In this document: piece after piece, positions 32,742-43,400 of the stretch
Layout of the letters: each line of letters begins with the position of its first letter
Position numbering within the stretch: position 1 is the stretch's first letter
NCBI RefSeq assembly: GCF_004795055.1
Contig: NZ_SSBJ01000033.1
Coordinates: forward strand, 16,987 to 80,986
Direction of reading: 5' to 3'
Origin: Streptomyces sp. A1136
GTDB taxonomy: Bacteria; Actinomycetota; Actinomycetes; Streptomycetales; Streptomycetaceae
DNA: 64,000 bases
The notes under the pieces: model-generated
The model's input: only the letters and a program-made list of their open reading frames with translations
The model's database searches: none
Told to the model about the DNA's origin: nothing
Translations under genes and position numbers: made by a program

Positions 32742-32996
32742 GACCAGACCATGGCGGCGAGCACGGCCCCGCCCGGGTTCCGGCCCGTCACCGCCGGCGG
32801 GTGCGCGTGGGAAGGCGGCGCCTTCGCCGGCGCTACCGTCCCGCGCCACCTGGCCCGCGGCGTGGTCGGGTTCGGTGTGCTCATCGGATCGCTGGCTCTG
32901 CTGCCCTTGGCCGGCCCCGCGAGCTTGCTACTCGCCCCGGTCGGCCTGGTTGCTTGGCGCGGTTGCCCGATGTGCTGGGCGATCGGGCTCGTGTAG
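32733..32996 (+). CDS. Small membrane protein following the sigma remnant
   Basis: An 87-residue protein with two membrane helices (HLARGVVGFGVLIGSLALLPL and ASLLLAPVGLVAW) and a C-terminal RGCPMCWAIGLV. A CP-x-CW end of this kind is seen in DUF2892-like small membrane proteins. The ATG follows GGGAGGTG and overlaps the reconstructed end of the sigma factor. It was presumably that factor's partner and may now be unexpressed. Confidence 0.6.
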   Translation: MAPDQTMAASTAPPGFRPVTAGGCAWEGGAFAGATVPRHLARGVVGFGVLIGSLALLPLAGPASLLLAPVGLVAWRGCPMCWAIGLV

Positions 32997-33143
32997 ACCG
33001 TATCGGCCGGGCGGCTGCGCCGTTCCTGCACCAATGGAAGTTGCGAACTACAGCGCGCCCAGCGCTCCGGTGTGACTTCGTAGTTCCACGTCACGTCGTG
33101 CGTGTGGACTTGAGCGCAACGCCATGTGTCGTGGCGGCGAGAG

Positions 33144-33497
33144 TCAGTTGGCTTCCGGTTGGTGGGATTGCTTCGTGGCGGTCCGGGTGAGCAGGCAATG
33201 CAGCATGGGGCCGACGGTTGCGAGGAGGAGTAGGAGCACGTTGGCGACCGAGGCCCATGCTGATGAGTCGAACTTGTGGAATTCCGTGTTGATGACCCAG
33301 GCGATGGTCACTGCGGTGAAGCAGCCGAAGCCGGCCCATCCGGCCCACGATCGTTGACGGACGGCTATGACCAGGGAGGGCACGGCGCATAGGAGACCGA
33401 GACTCAGTACCGGTACCAGGGAGAGGAGCACACGGGGAGTCCACTTGATGACTGCGGCGCGCAGGGGTGTAGCTGAGTCACTAGGGGGGAACGACAC
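33144..33497 (-). CDS. Small polytopic membrane protein
   Basis: A 117-residue protein with three to four membrane helices (VLLSLVPVLSLGLLCAVPSL, AGFGCFTAVTIAWVI, ANVLLLLLATVGPMLHCLL) and a conserved-looking NTEFHKFD loop. The GTG at 33497 has GGAAAGG about nine bases upstream and is preferred to 33551. The gap 32997-33143 shows nothing. Not assigned to a known function. Confidence 0.6.
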   Translation of the reverse strand: MSFPPSDSATPLRAAVIKWTPRVLLSLVPVLSLGLLCAVPSLVIAVRQRSWAGWAGFGCFTAVTIAWVINTEFHKFDSSAWASVANVLLLLLATVGPMLHCLLTRTATKQSHQPEAN

Positions 33498-33834
33498 GGA
33501 CAGCCTTTCCGCGGGTGGTTGACGTTGGACACTGTCGCGTCGAACTGGCATACGTTATCGCGCGGGGACGCCCGATCCGCAAGGCATGGCGACGCAGAGG
33601 TGCCTCAAGAGGATGCGACGGCGTCAGACTCGTCACCGTTGCCGTGGCGGCTCGCCGTCGCGATCAACCGGATGGGCAGCAGGGCGTTGGCGACCTTCGG
33701 GTAGTGCGTGGTGCTTCTGCTGATGGGCGCGCCGAGGGGTGGTGCCTTCCGGGTGTCGTGACTGAACCCTGCGGCGTCTATGCTCGCGCGGACTGTGGTG
33801 GGTGTTGTGCCGTGCCACTCGGGAAGGGGCTGTC
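33498..33834. other. Stretch without a supportable gene
   Basis: Upstream region of both the small membrane protein (minus) and the BMP-like protein (plus). Frames on either strand lack ribosome sites and recognisable motifs. Promoters for both flanking genes are expected here but cannot be placed. Confidence 0.45.
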
Positions 33835-34344
33835 ATGAGACGTCGTCGGATGCTGTTGTTCGCGGGGGCGGGGGTTGCGTTCGCCGGGGTGGGTGCCTTT
33901 TTTCTGTGGCTGAGTGGGAGCGACGACACTTCGCCGCCGTCCAGGGCGCGCCAGTACACCGCCTTCAGCGCATGCCTGCTGTCGGATGAGCATGGGGTGA
34001 CCGGTTCGCAGGCTGCACCGATCTGGGCGGGCATGGAAGACGCCTCCCTGCAGACGCACGCGAAGGTCAGTTCCCTCCCGGTGTTCGGGCCGGCAACTGT
34101 GGGCAACGCAGTGCCGTACGTGAACACGCTGGTGCAGCGGCACTGCGATGTGGTGGTGGCAGTAGGTGACGCCCAGACGGCCGCAGTGACCCAAGTCGCC
34201 ACTCAAGCGCACAAAGTGCGCTTTGTGGTGGTGGGCGGTGGAAGACCGGCCGGCAACGTCACGGTCGTCGCGGACTCTCCTGACGCCGGGGCTGAGGTAT
34301 CGCGCCTGGTCAAGGCCGCTGTTGCCCAGGGAAAGATCACGTAG
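33835..34344 (+). CDS. BMP-like substrate-binding protein, membrane-anchored
   Basis: A 169-residue protein with an N-terminal membrane anchor (RRMLLFAGAGVAFAGVGAFF) and a single lobe of the basic-membrane-protein type: FSACLLSDEHGVTGSQAAPIWAGMEDAS, then HCDVVVAVGDAQTAAVTQVA. Typical BMP proteins are about twice this long with two lobes, so this is a half-size form. The ATG follows GGGAAGGGG. It stands just upstream of the RHS gene but with its own promoter space between. Confidence 0.65.
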   Translation: MRRRRMLLFAGAGVAFAGVGAFFLWLSGSDDTSPPSRARQYTAFSACLLSDEHGVTGSQAAPIWAGMEDASLQTHAKVSSLPVFGPATVGNAVPYVNTLVQRHCDVVVAVGDAQTAAVTQVATQAHKVRFVVVGGGRPAGNVTVVADSPDAGAEVSRLVKAAVAQGKIT

Positions 34345-34487
34345 ATAACGAATCGGCGGCACCTTCGCCATCGTTTCCACAAGATCTTCACGCTCTTACG
34401 TAAATCTTATCTATACCTATGGCGCTGGGTTGAGCGCACCAGGGAAGGTCTGCAGGTTCACCTAAAAGATCTTTCTCTGGAGTTTTC
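34345..34487 (+). promoter_or_regulatory. AT-rich promoter region of the RHS gene
   Basis: Bases 34380-34425 are the most A+T-rich of the area and include TTACGTAAATCTTATCTATA, with AAGAT/ATCTT inverted halves around it. The GTG of the RHS gene at 34488 has CTGGAG eight bases upstream. A -10-like TATACC is visible, but a matching -35 box cannot be fixed. Confidence 0.4.
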
Positions 34488-37400
34488 GTGCGTCCACGCC
34501 GTTTCCGCGGCTCCACCAAGCAGGCGCGAAGACTTCGCCGCCTGCGGCGCGTCGCCGCCGTTGTGTCGCTGACAGCCATGGCCTTGTGGCTGAGCACCCA
34601 GACCGCGATGACAACCGGCGCGACCCTGCCCGCCGTCGCCCTGCCGAAGCTGTCCTCCCTGGCCGCCTGGGTCACCTCCGATTCACCGCCCGCACCGCAC
34701 TGGGGTGACGTGCCGAAGCAGCAGTCGGGGACTGCTGCCGGACGTGGCCACCAGGCGTCGGCGGCGTCGACTCGGGCCGGGAAGGGCGCAGGGCGGGCCC
34801 CCGGTAAGGGCAAGGGCGAACTGCCCGAGTACGCTCCGTACGCGCGGAAGGTCGCTGCCGGGCCGAGCGGCGGCAAATTGGGCTTCGATGCCCGGTCCAG
34901 CAAGCGCAACGCATCGAAGTCGACCGCGACGTCGGACTACTTCGAGAACGCCGACGGGTCGTACTCCCGCACCCTCACGCAGTTGCCGAAGAACTACAAG
35001 GACGCTTCGGGTAACTGGCAGCCCATCGACACGAGTGTGCGAAACGGGGCGGACGGTAGGCTGCACCAGGCGGCCGGGGCGGCTGCGGTTGATTTCGCGC
35101 CCAGTGCCGCCGACGCTGCGTTGGTCCGGCTGGACGTCGACCGTGACCACACCATGTCCTATCGCCTGCAGGGAGCCGCGGCGGTCGCGCCGGCGGTCTC
35201 GGGTTCGACGGCGACGTACAAGGGGGCATTGCCTCAGACGGACCTCGTGCTCGAGCCGAGCACGGTGGGGTTCAAGGAGGCGCTGGTCCTTCATTCGCCG
35301 CAGGCCGGCAACGTGTGGACGTTTCCCTTGGACCTGAAGGGGCTCAGCGCGGTTGCGGCCAAGGACGGTGCCGTCAACCTGGTGGACGCCTCAGGTAAGA
35401 CGCGGGGAGTGATCCCGCCTGCCTACGCCTTCGACTCGAAGATCGACCGCGCGTCGGGTGAGCGAGGGACGACTCACCAGGTGAGTTACAGCCTGAAGTC
35501 GTCGCAGGGCCGTACCGATCTGGTCATGACCTTGGACCCGGCGTGGCTGCATGATGCCGGCCGGACTTTCCCGGTGACGGTGGACCCGTCGTATTACACG
35601 TCGTACGCCCAGACGACCTACGCGGAGACCGGGCCCGGCAACGCCATCGACCACTCGATGGAGCTGACCACCAAGGTCGGCTCCTTCGACGCGGGTCCCC
35701 ACTCGGCCATCTCTTTCATGCAGTTTCCCTACCTGGGGCTGGACGGCTCCAAGGCCACCGTGTCCGCGGCCGCGCTGAACCTGTTCGACGTGTGGTCCTC
35801 CACGTGTACTCCCGAGCGATTTGACGTCGCACCCATCACCCAAGCGTGGACACCGTCGAAGGTGACGTCCTACCCGGGGCTGACCTATGGCGCGTCCATC
35901 GGCAACCTCACCCCGAGTGTGCCCAACGGATGCGCCAACACCGGCGGCGATATGTCCAAGGGCGACTACCTGACGGTGCCCCTGTCGACGACGCCGTTCA
36001 ACAATTGGGCCGCAGCGACCGGGACGACGAATGACTACGGTCTGGCGGTCACGGCGGCGACGACGGACAACCTGCACTGGAAGCAGTTCGCCTCTTACAA
36101 CAACGTGCACGGACCCAGTCTGACATTGACGTACACGGGCGCGTTGCTGCCTCAGATCCTGTCTAGCAGCCCGCCGAACAACGCGCCGGTGCAGACGCTG
36201 ACACCGCAGCTGACCGCCAACGGGACGACGGACCAGGCAGTGTCCCTCACTCCGAAGTTCAACTTCCAGGTCTACGACACCACAGGCAACAAGCTCGCCG
36301 ACTCAGGTGTGATCACCAACAGCTCCTACGTCGTGCCCGCGGGCAAGCTGAAGTGGGGACAGGCGTATTACTGGGAGGTGCAAGCCTATGACGGCACCAA
36401 CTACTCGGCTGGGCCGAACTGGCAGCAGTTGACGACTCAGGTCCCGCAGCCGGCCATCACCTCCGGCCTCTCACAGAACACCGACAAGCACGGATTCAAC
36501 CCGGCCATCGGCAACTACACGACCACAGCCACCGACGCGAACGTCTCATCACCGGGGCCGTCACTGACTGTGGTACGCGACTACAACTCGCGGGACTCGC
36601 GGACGACCGGGGCGTTCGGAGCGGGCTGGTCAAGCCTGTTCGACGCGAAGGCCACCGAGCAGTACGACGCGTCCGGCGCGGTCGGAAGTGTCCAGGTGAC
36701 CTATCCGGACGGTTCGGGGGTCGGCTACGGCAAGAACTCCGACGGTTCCTTCTCCGCGCCGCCGGGGCGCTTCGCCACGTTCAAGAGCATCACCGGGGGA
36801 TACTCGCTCACTGACAAGAGCGCCACCACCTACACCTTTACCCAGACGCTGGGCTCCGGGAGCTTCGGTCTCACCTCCATCACGGATGCCAACGGGCGTG
36901 CCGAGACGTTCACTCTGACGTCTGGCAAGGTCACCACCGTCACCTCCGCGACCTCCGGACGGGCACTGCACCTGACCTGGTCTACTCCCGCAGGTGCATC
37001 CAGCGCGCATGTCGCAACGGTGGCCACGGACCCGGTGACCACGGCGGACCCACTCACGTGGACTTACTCCTACGCCGGTGACCAGCTGGCGAAGGTCTGC
37101 CCGCCGGTAAGCAGTACCAGCTGCACCCAGTACGGGTACACGGCCGGCTCTCCGTACCAGAGCCAGGTCCTCGACCAGGGTGTCAGTTCCTTCTGGCCCC
37201 TGTCGGAGTCCTCCGGCACCGTGGCGGCTAGCGCGGTCCTCTCCCAACAGGGAGCCGACAACGGCACCTACAGCAACGTAGCTCTGGGGCAGCCGGGCCT
37301 CGGGGCGGGTAGCCCGGCGACAGCTGCGGGTTTCAACGGTACGTCCTCCTTCGTGCAGCTGCCTGATCTCCACGCCGGCAGTTCGAATGACAAGACCGTC

Positions 37401-40400
37401 TCGTTGTGGTTCAAGACCTCCACGCAGGCGCCGGGTGTGCTGTTCTCGTACTCCGACATGCCCGTCAAGGCGACGGAGACCGTCGGGAACTTCGTTCCGG
37501 TGCTGTACGTGGGCACGGACGGCAAGCTCAACGGCACCCTCAGGGCCGGCACCGACATGAGCACCATCAAAACCAGCAGCTCCGTGACCGACGGCAAGTG
37601 GCATCACGTGGCACTTGCCGCCTCGTGGACGGCGCAGACCATGTGGCTGGACGGCAACCAAGTCGGCACTGCCCCGAGCTACAGCGTGGACGGCAGCGGC
37701 AGCATGTCGGCGCCGTGGCAGTTCAACCACGTGTACATAGGAGCCGGCTACCTCGGCGACGCATGGCCCGATCAGCCGCACCCGAACTCGAGCACGGCCT
37801 ACGGCACGTACTTCAATGGCTCCATCGCCAACGCCTCGTTCTTCAACAAACCCCTTTCCCAGGCAAACGTCACCGCCCTGCAGCAGGCCGGCACCAATCC
37901 GACGAGCCTGCTGAACTCGGTCACCCGGCCTTCCGGCAAGGCATACGCGGGGGTCACCTACAACGCGGCCACCGCTGCGGTCACCGGCATCACCGATGAA
38001 AACGGTGGCTCCTGGACGATGGCGGCGCCCACCGTCAGCGGGTCGAGCCAGATTTACCGCTCTGCCGTACTGGGGGCGGCGCCCGCCACGTACTACCGGC
38101 TCGGTGACGCCGCAGGCGCGTCACAGGCGTTCGACGAGATCCACTCCGGTCCCGCGTCCTACAACGGCGTCGCTCTCGGCTCGACCGGACCGTTCGCGGA
38201 CAACACCGCGGCCTCCTTCAACGGCACCTCGTCCTACATCCAGCTGCCTTCCACGGACCAGGTCGTCACACAGCCCGGTTCGGTCGACATGTGGTTCAAG
38301 ATGCCTGCCGGCAACAACGCCGGTGGCGTCTTGTACGACCAGATGGCGCAACCGCTGACCGGCGGCAACCCCACCGGCGGGAACTGGACACCGGCCCTGT
38401 ACGTCGGCACGGACGGCAAGCTGTACGGCAAGTTCTGGGACACCAACGGCACCGGCGGTCTGATGACCTCGCCCGGAGCCGTCAACGACGGCAAGTGGCA
38501 CCACGTCATGCTTGCCGCCGGCGCCACCAGCGGGCAGGCCCTGTACCTGGATGGGACCAAGGCGGGCAGCACCACAGCCGCCCTGCTGACCAGTGTCGCC
38601 AACTACACCTACATCGGCGCCGGCGAATGCGGTGGGTATTGGCCCAACCACCCCACCAACACTCTTGGCTACTTCCCCGGCTCAATCGCCGAGGTCGCCT
38701 TCTACCGCACCCAGCTCACGGGCCAGGACGCCGCGGCGCACTTCAACGCCGGGCAGAACTCCACCGGACTCGCACCGCTGCAGACCGCCACGGTCACTGA
38801 TCCCGGCGGCAAGGCGATCAAGTACCAGTACGACCTGTGGAACGGCAACCGCATGGTGGCCCAGATCGACGGACTGGGTAACAAGACGTCCTACGGGTAT
38901 GACACCGGCGGCTTCCTGCACACCGTGACCGACCCGAACGGCAATGTCACCACCTCGGGCCACGATGTGCGGGGCAACGAGGTCTCCAAGACCACCTGCC
39001 AGGACCAGGCCGGCAACTCCTGCTCCACCACGTACACGACCTACCTTCCCGACGACACCAGCGCGCAGCTGACTCCCAACCCGATCAATGACCTGGTCGA
39101 CACCGTCCGCGACGGGCGTTCCGCCTCGGCCACCGACAACACGTACCTGACGTCGTACTCGTATGACGCCGTGGGCAACCGCACGAAGGTCACGACTCCA
39201 CCGGTGGCAGGCTTCCCGGCTGGCCGGGCGACTGTCGTCTCCTACACCGACGGCACCACCAACGCGGCCGCCGACAGCGGGTTCGCCCCCAAGGGATTGC
39301 CCTACAAAACCGTTTCGCCCGGCGGTGCCACCACCACGATCGGCTACTTCCGCAACGGTGACATCGCGTCGGTGACCGACCCCAACGGGCTCGTCACGAA
39401 GTTCACCTATGACAACCTCGGTCGCAATCTGACGAAGACTGCGATCTCGGACACCTATCCGGCGGGCTTGGTCACCTCCTTCGGCTATGACGGAGAGTCC
39501 AAGGTCACTTCGCAGACCGACCCGAAGGTGACCAACCGCGTCACCGGCGCGATCCATCAGCCGCGCACCACCACCGTCTTCGACGCGGATGGGCAGGTGC
39601 TCTCGCAGACCGTCGCCGACCTCACAGGCGGTGACGCGTCTCGCACGGTCTCCACGATCTACAACGCCTACGACGAGGCTGCGACGACCACCGACGCCAC
39701 CGGCGGCGTCAAGAACTTCACCTACGACGCCTACGGCAACCAGGCCACCGTCAAGGACGCCCTCGGCAACATCACCGCGTACGCCTACGACCCCAATGGT
39801 CATCTGCTCACGCAGACCCTGAAGGGCTACACCGGCGACCCGGTGAACCCGTCGGCGGCCCAGGACCTGGTGGTCACCTCTCGCGCCTACGACCCGGCCG
39901 GCCGGCTGCAGTCCGTCACCGACGCGATGGGCAATTCCACCGCCTACACCTACACCGACAACAACCTGAGCGCGACCGTCACCCGCACGGACTCCACCGG
40001 AACCAAGAGGTTCGTCCAGCAGTCCAACAGCTATGACTCTGCCGGCAACGTCGTCCAGCAGGCGACCAACAACGGGGCGACGGTCACCAGGTCCACCCTG
40101 GACGCAGCCAGCAGGCCCACCTCCACCACGGTGGATCCGGGCGGCGTGAACCGCACCACCACCGTCTCGTTCACGCCCGATGACAAACCCGCCACCAGCA
40201 CCCTCACCGATGCGACGGGCGCCAGCCACACCACCAAAACAACGTTCGACCCCATGGGCAACGTGACAAGCCGTACGTTGCAGGAGGACCAGGCAGGGCA
40301 CCCGGCCGGCTGGTGGCCGCTGAACCAGACCTCCGGCACAACGGTCACCGACACCTCCGGCACCGGAAACACCGCCTCGAGCAGCGGGCCCGTGTCCTGG

Positions 40401-43400
40401 ACGAGCGGCGCGGCGTCCTTCAACGGCACCACCGGCGGGATCTCCACCAACGGGCCGGTCCTCAACACCGCCGCGTCCTACACCGTCTCCGCCTGGGCCA
40501 ACCTCACGGACACCAGCAACTTCCGCACGATCGTCACCCAGGGCGGCACCAACCACGGAGCGTTTTTCCTCCAGTACTCCCAAACCTTCGGCAAATGGAC
40601 GTTCCTGTCACCAAGTGCCGACTCGACCAGCGGCGTCACCTACGCCGCCGCGACCGCACCGACCGCGCCGGCACTGAACACATGGACCCACCTGGTCGGC
40701 GTCTTCGACTCCGCCACCAGCACCATGAGCCTGTACGTCAACGGCGCGCTTGCGGGCACCGCGACGAACACCAGCCCATGGAACGCAAACGGACCGCTGA
40801 CCATCGGCAATGCCAAGCTGGCGGGCGGCGGCTACCTGGGCGGCAACACCCACAACGGGCAGATCGGCAACGTCCAGGCATACAGTCGGGCCCTGACAGC
40901 CGCGGACATCACCAAGCTGTATGGCGCCGGCCGCTCAGGAGGCACGACCGCTTCCACGACTGAGGCCACCAGCACCTGGAAGCTCGACCAACGCGGTCTG
41001 CCCACCAGCATGACCGACCCGAACACCAACACCACGAACTACACCTACGACGAGGCCGGGCACCTCACCGTCACCAGCTCCCCGACCGTCAACGCCGAGA
41101 CCAACGGCGGCCCGGCAAGCCCGGTACACCCGACCGTCCTGGTCGGCTACGACACCTTCGGCGACGAGACGGAAACGCAGGACCCGAACGGGAACACCAG
41201 CACGACCGCCTACGACGCGTCGGGCCGCAAAACCGGGCAGACCCTGCCCTCCTACACACCAGCGGGCGGCGGCACGCCGATTACCGGCGCCAGCACCAGC
41301 TGGACGTACGACAAGGCCGGCAACCTCACCAAGGTCACCGACCCCCTGACCCACACCACGTCCTACGTCTATGACCAGCTCGGCGACACCTCACAAGTCA
41401 CCGACGCGAACAACGGCGTCAGCCGCACGCTGTACGACCCGAACGGCCAGGCCCTTTCCAGCACCGACGCCGCGGGAATCCAGACCCAGGCCACGTACGA
41501 CTACCTGGGCCGGAAGCTGACCAGCACCATCCTGGAGCGGTTCCCGACGGCATCGACCATCACCACCACCAACTCCTACGCGTCCAGCGCCGTCAACCCG
41601 GGCGGGGCCTTCCTGGCCTCCACCACAACCCAAAACGGTGTCACCACCTCCTACGGGTACGACAGCGTCGGCGAGCAAACGCAGGTCACCGACGGCGCCG
41701 GGAACACCACCCGCTACGCCTACGACCTGCAGGGCCGCAAGACCGCCACGACCCTGCCCGACGGCACCAAGAGCAAGGTCACATTCGACCAGCTCGGGGA
41801 CCCGCTGACCGTCCAGTCACTCGACACCGACGGCACCACGGTGCTCTCCACCCGGTCGGCGACCTATGACGCCATGGGCCGCACCATGTCCGCCACCGAC
41901 GCCAACCAGCACACCGCCACCTTCACCCGCGACGCCACCGGCCTGCTCACCGGCGAAGTACAGCCGGTGGACGCCACCCACTCCATCACCACATCGTTCG
42001 GGTATGACGCCTCGGGGCAGCGGACCCGCTTCACCGACGGCCGCGGCAACAGCACCTACTCCACCTACAACTCGTGGAACCTGCCCGAGTCGACCATCCA
42101 GCCGTCGGTGACCACCTCGACCTACAGCTACACCACCGCTGCGGACTCCACCCAAACCACCACATATGACGCGGCCGGGCGTCCGGTCACCCAGACCTCC
42201 CCGGGCGGGGTAAAGATGACGCTCGGGTACGACAACCTGGGCAACATCACCTCTCGGGACGGCACCGGCGCCGAGGCGACCACCGCCGGCCGCAGCTTCA
42301 CCTACGACAAAGACAACCGTCTCCTGACGGCCAACACCGCAGCGATTGGCGCCACAACCCAGGCCACCAACGAGACCCTCACCTACAACGACCGCGGTCA
42401 GCCCCTCAGCGTCAGCGGCAGCGGGGGAACCAGCTCCTTCACCTTCAACGGCGACGGACTTCCCACCGCCCGCACCGACGCCGCGGGCACCACGGCCTAC
42501 AGCTACGACAGCGCCGACCGGCTGGCCACCATCACCGACGCCGCCACCACCACCAAACTCACCTACAGCTACAACGTCCTCTCCCAGCCGAGCAGCATCC
42601 AGTACGGCACGGGAAACACCCGCTCCTACACCTACGACCACCTGCACCGCCTGACCGGCGACACCCTCAAAACCAGCAGCGGCGCTCCCGTGGCGTCCAT
42701 CGCCTACGGCTACGACGCCAACGACAACGAAACCTCCAAGAACACCACCGGCCTGGCCGGAGCCGGCGCCAACACCTACACCTACGACTGGGCCAACCGC
42801 CTCACCTCCTGGAACAACGGCACCGCAACCACCGCCTACGGCTACGACGCCTCGGGTAACCGCATCCAGTCCGGCGCCAATGTCTACACCTACGATGCCC
42901 GCAACCAGCTCACCGGCGACGGGGTCAACACCTACACCTACACGGCCCGCGGAACCGTCACTCGGAAAACGAGTGGCTCCACGTCGGTCACTTCCAGCTC
43001 CGACGCCTTCGACCGCCAGGTCACCCAAGGCACCCAGACCTACCTCAGCGACGCCCTGGACCGGGTCATCACCAGCACAACCGGTACAGGGGCAACCATC
43101 ACCTTCGCCTACAGCGGCGCCGACAACAGCGTCGCCTCCGACGGGGCCAACACCTACACCCGCAACCCCGACGGCTCGCTCATCGGTATCGGCATCGCTG
43201 GCGGCGGCCCCGCCACCGCTGCACTCGCCTACACCGACCAGCACGGAGACGTCGTCGGCAACTTCACCGCTGCTTCCACCACCCTCTCGGCATCCCGCGG
43301 CTACGACCCACTGGGCAACCCCACCGCCACCACCAACACCCCGGCAGGCAGCCTCGGCTACCAGAGCGGCTGGACCGACAAGGCCACCAGTCAGGTCAAC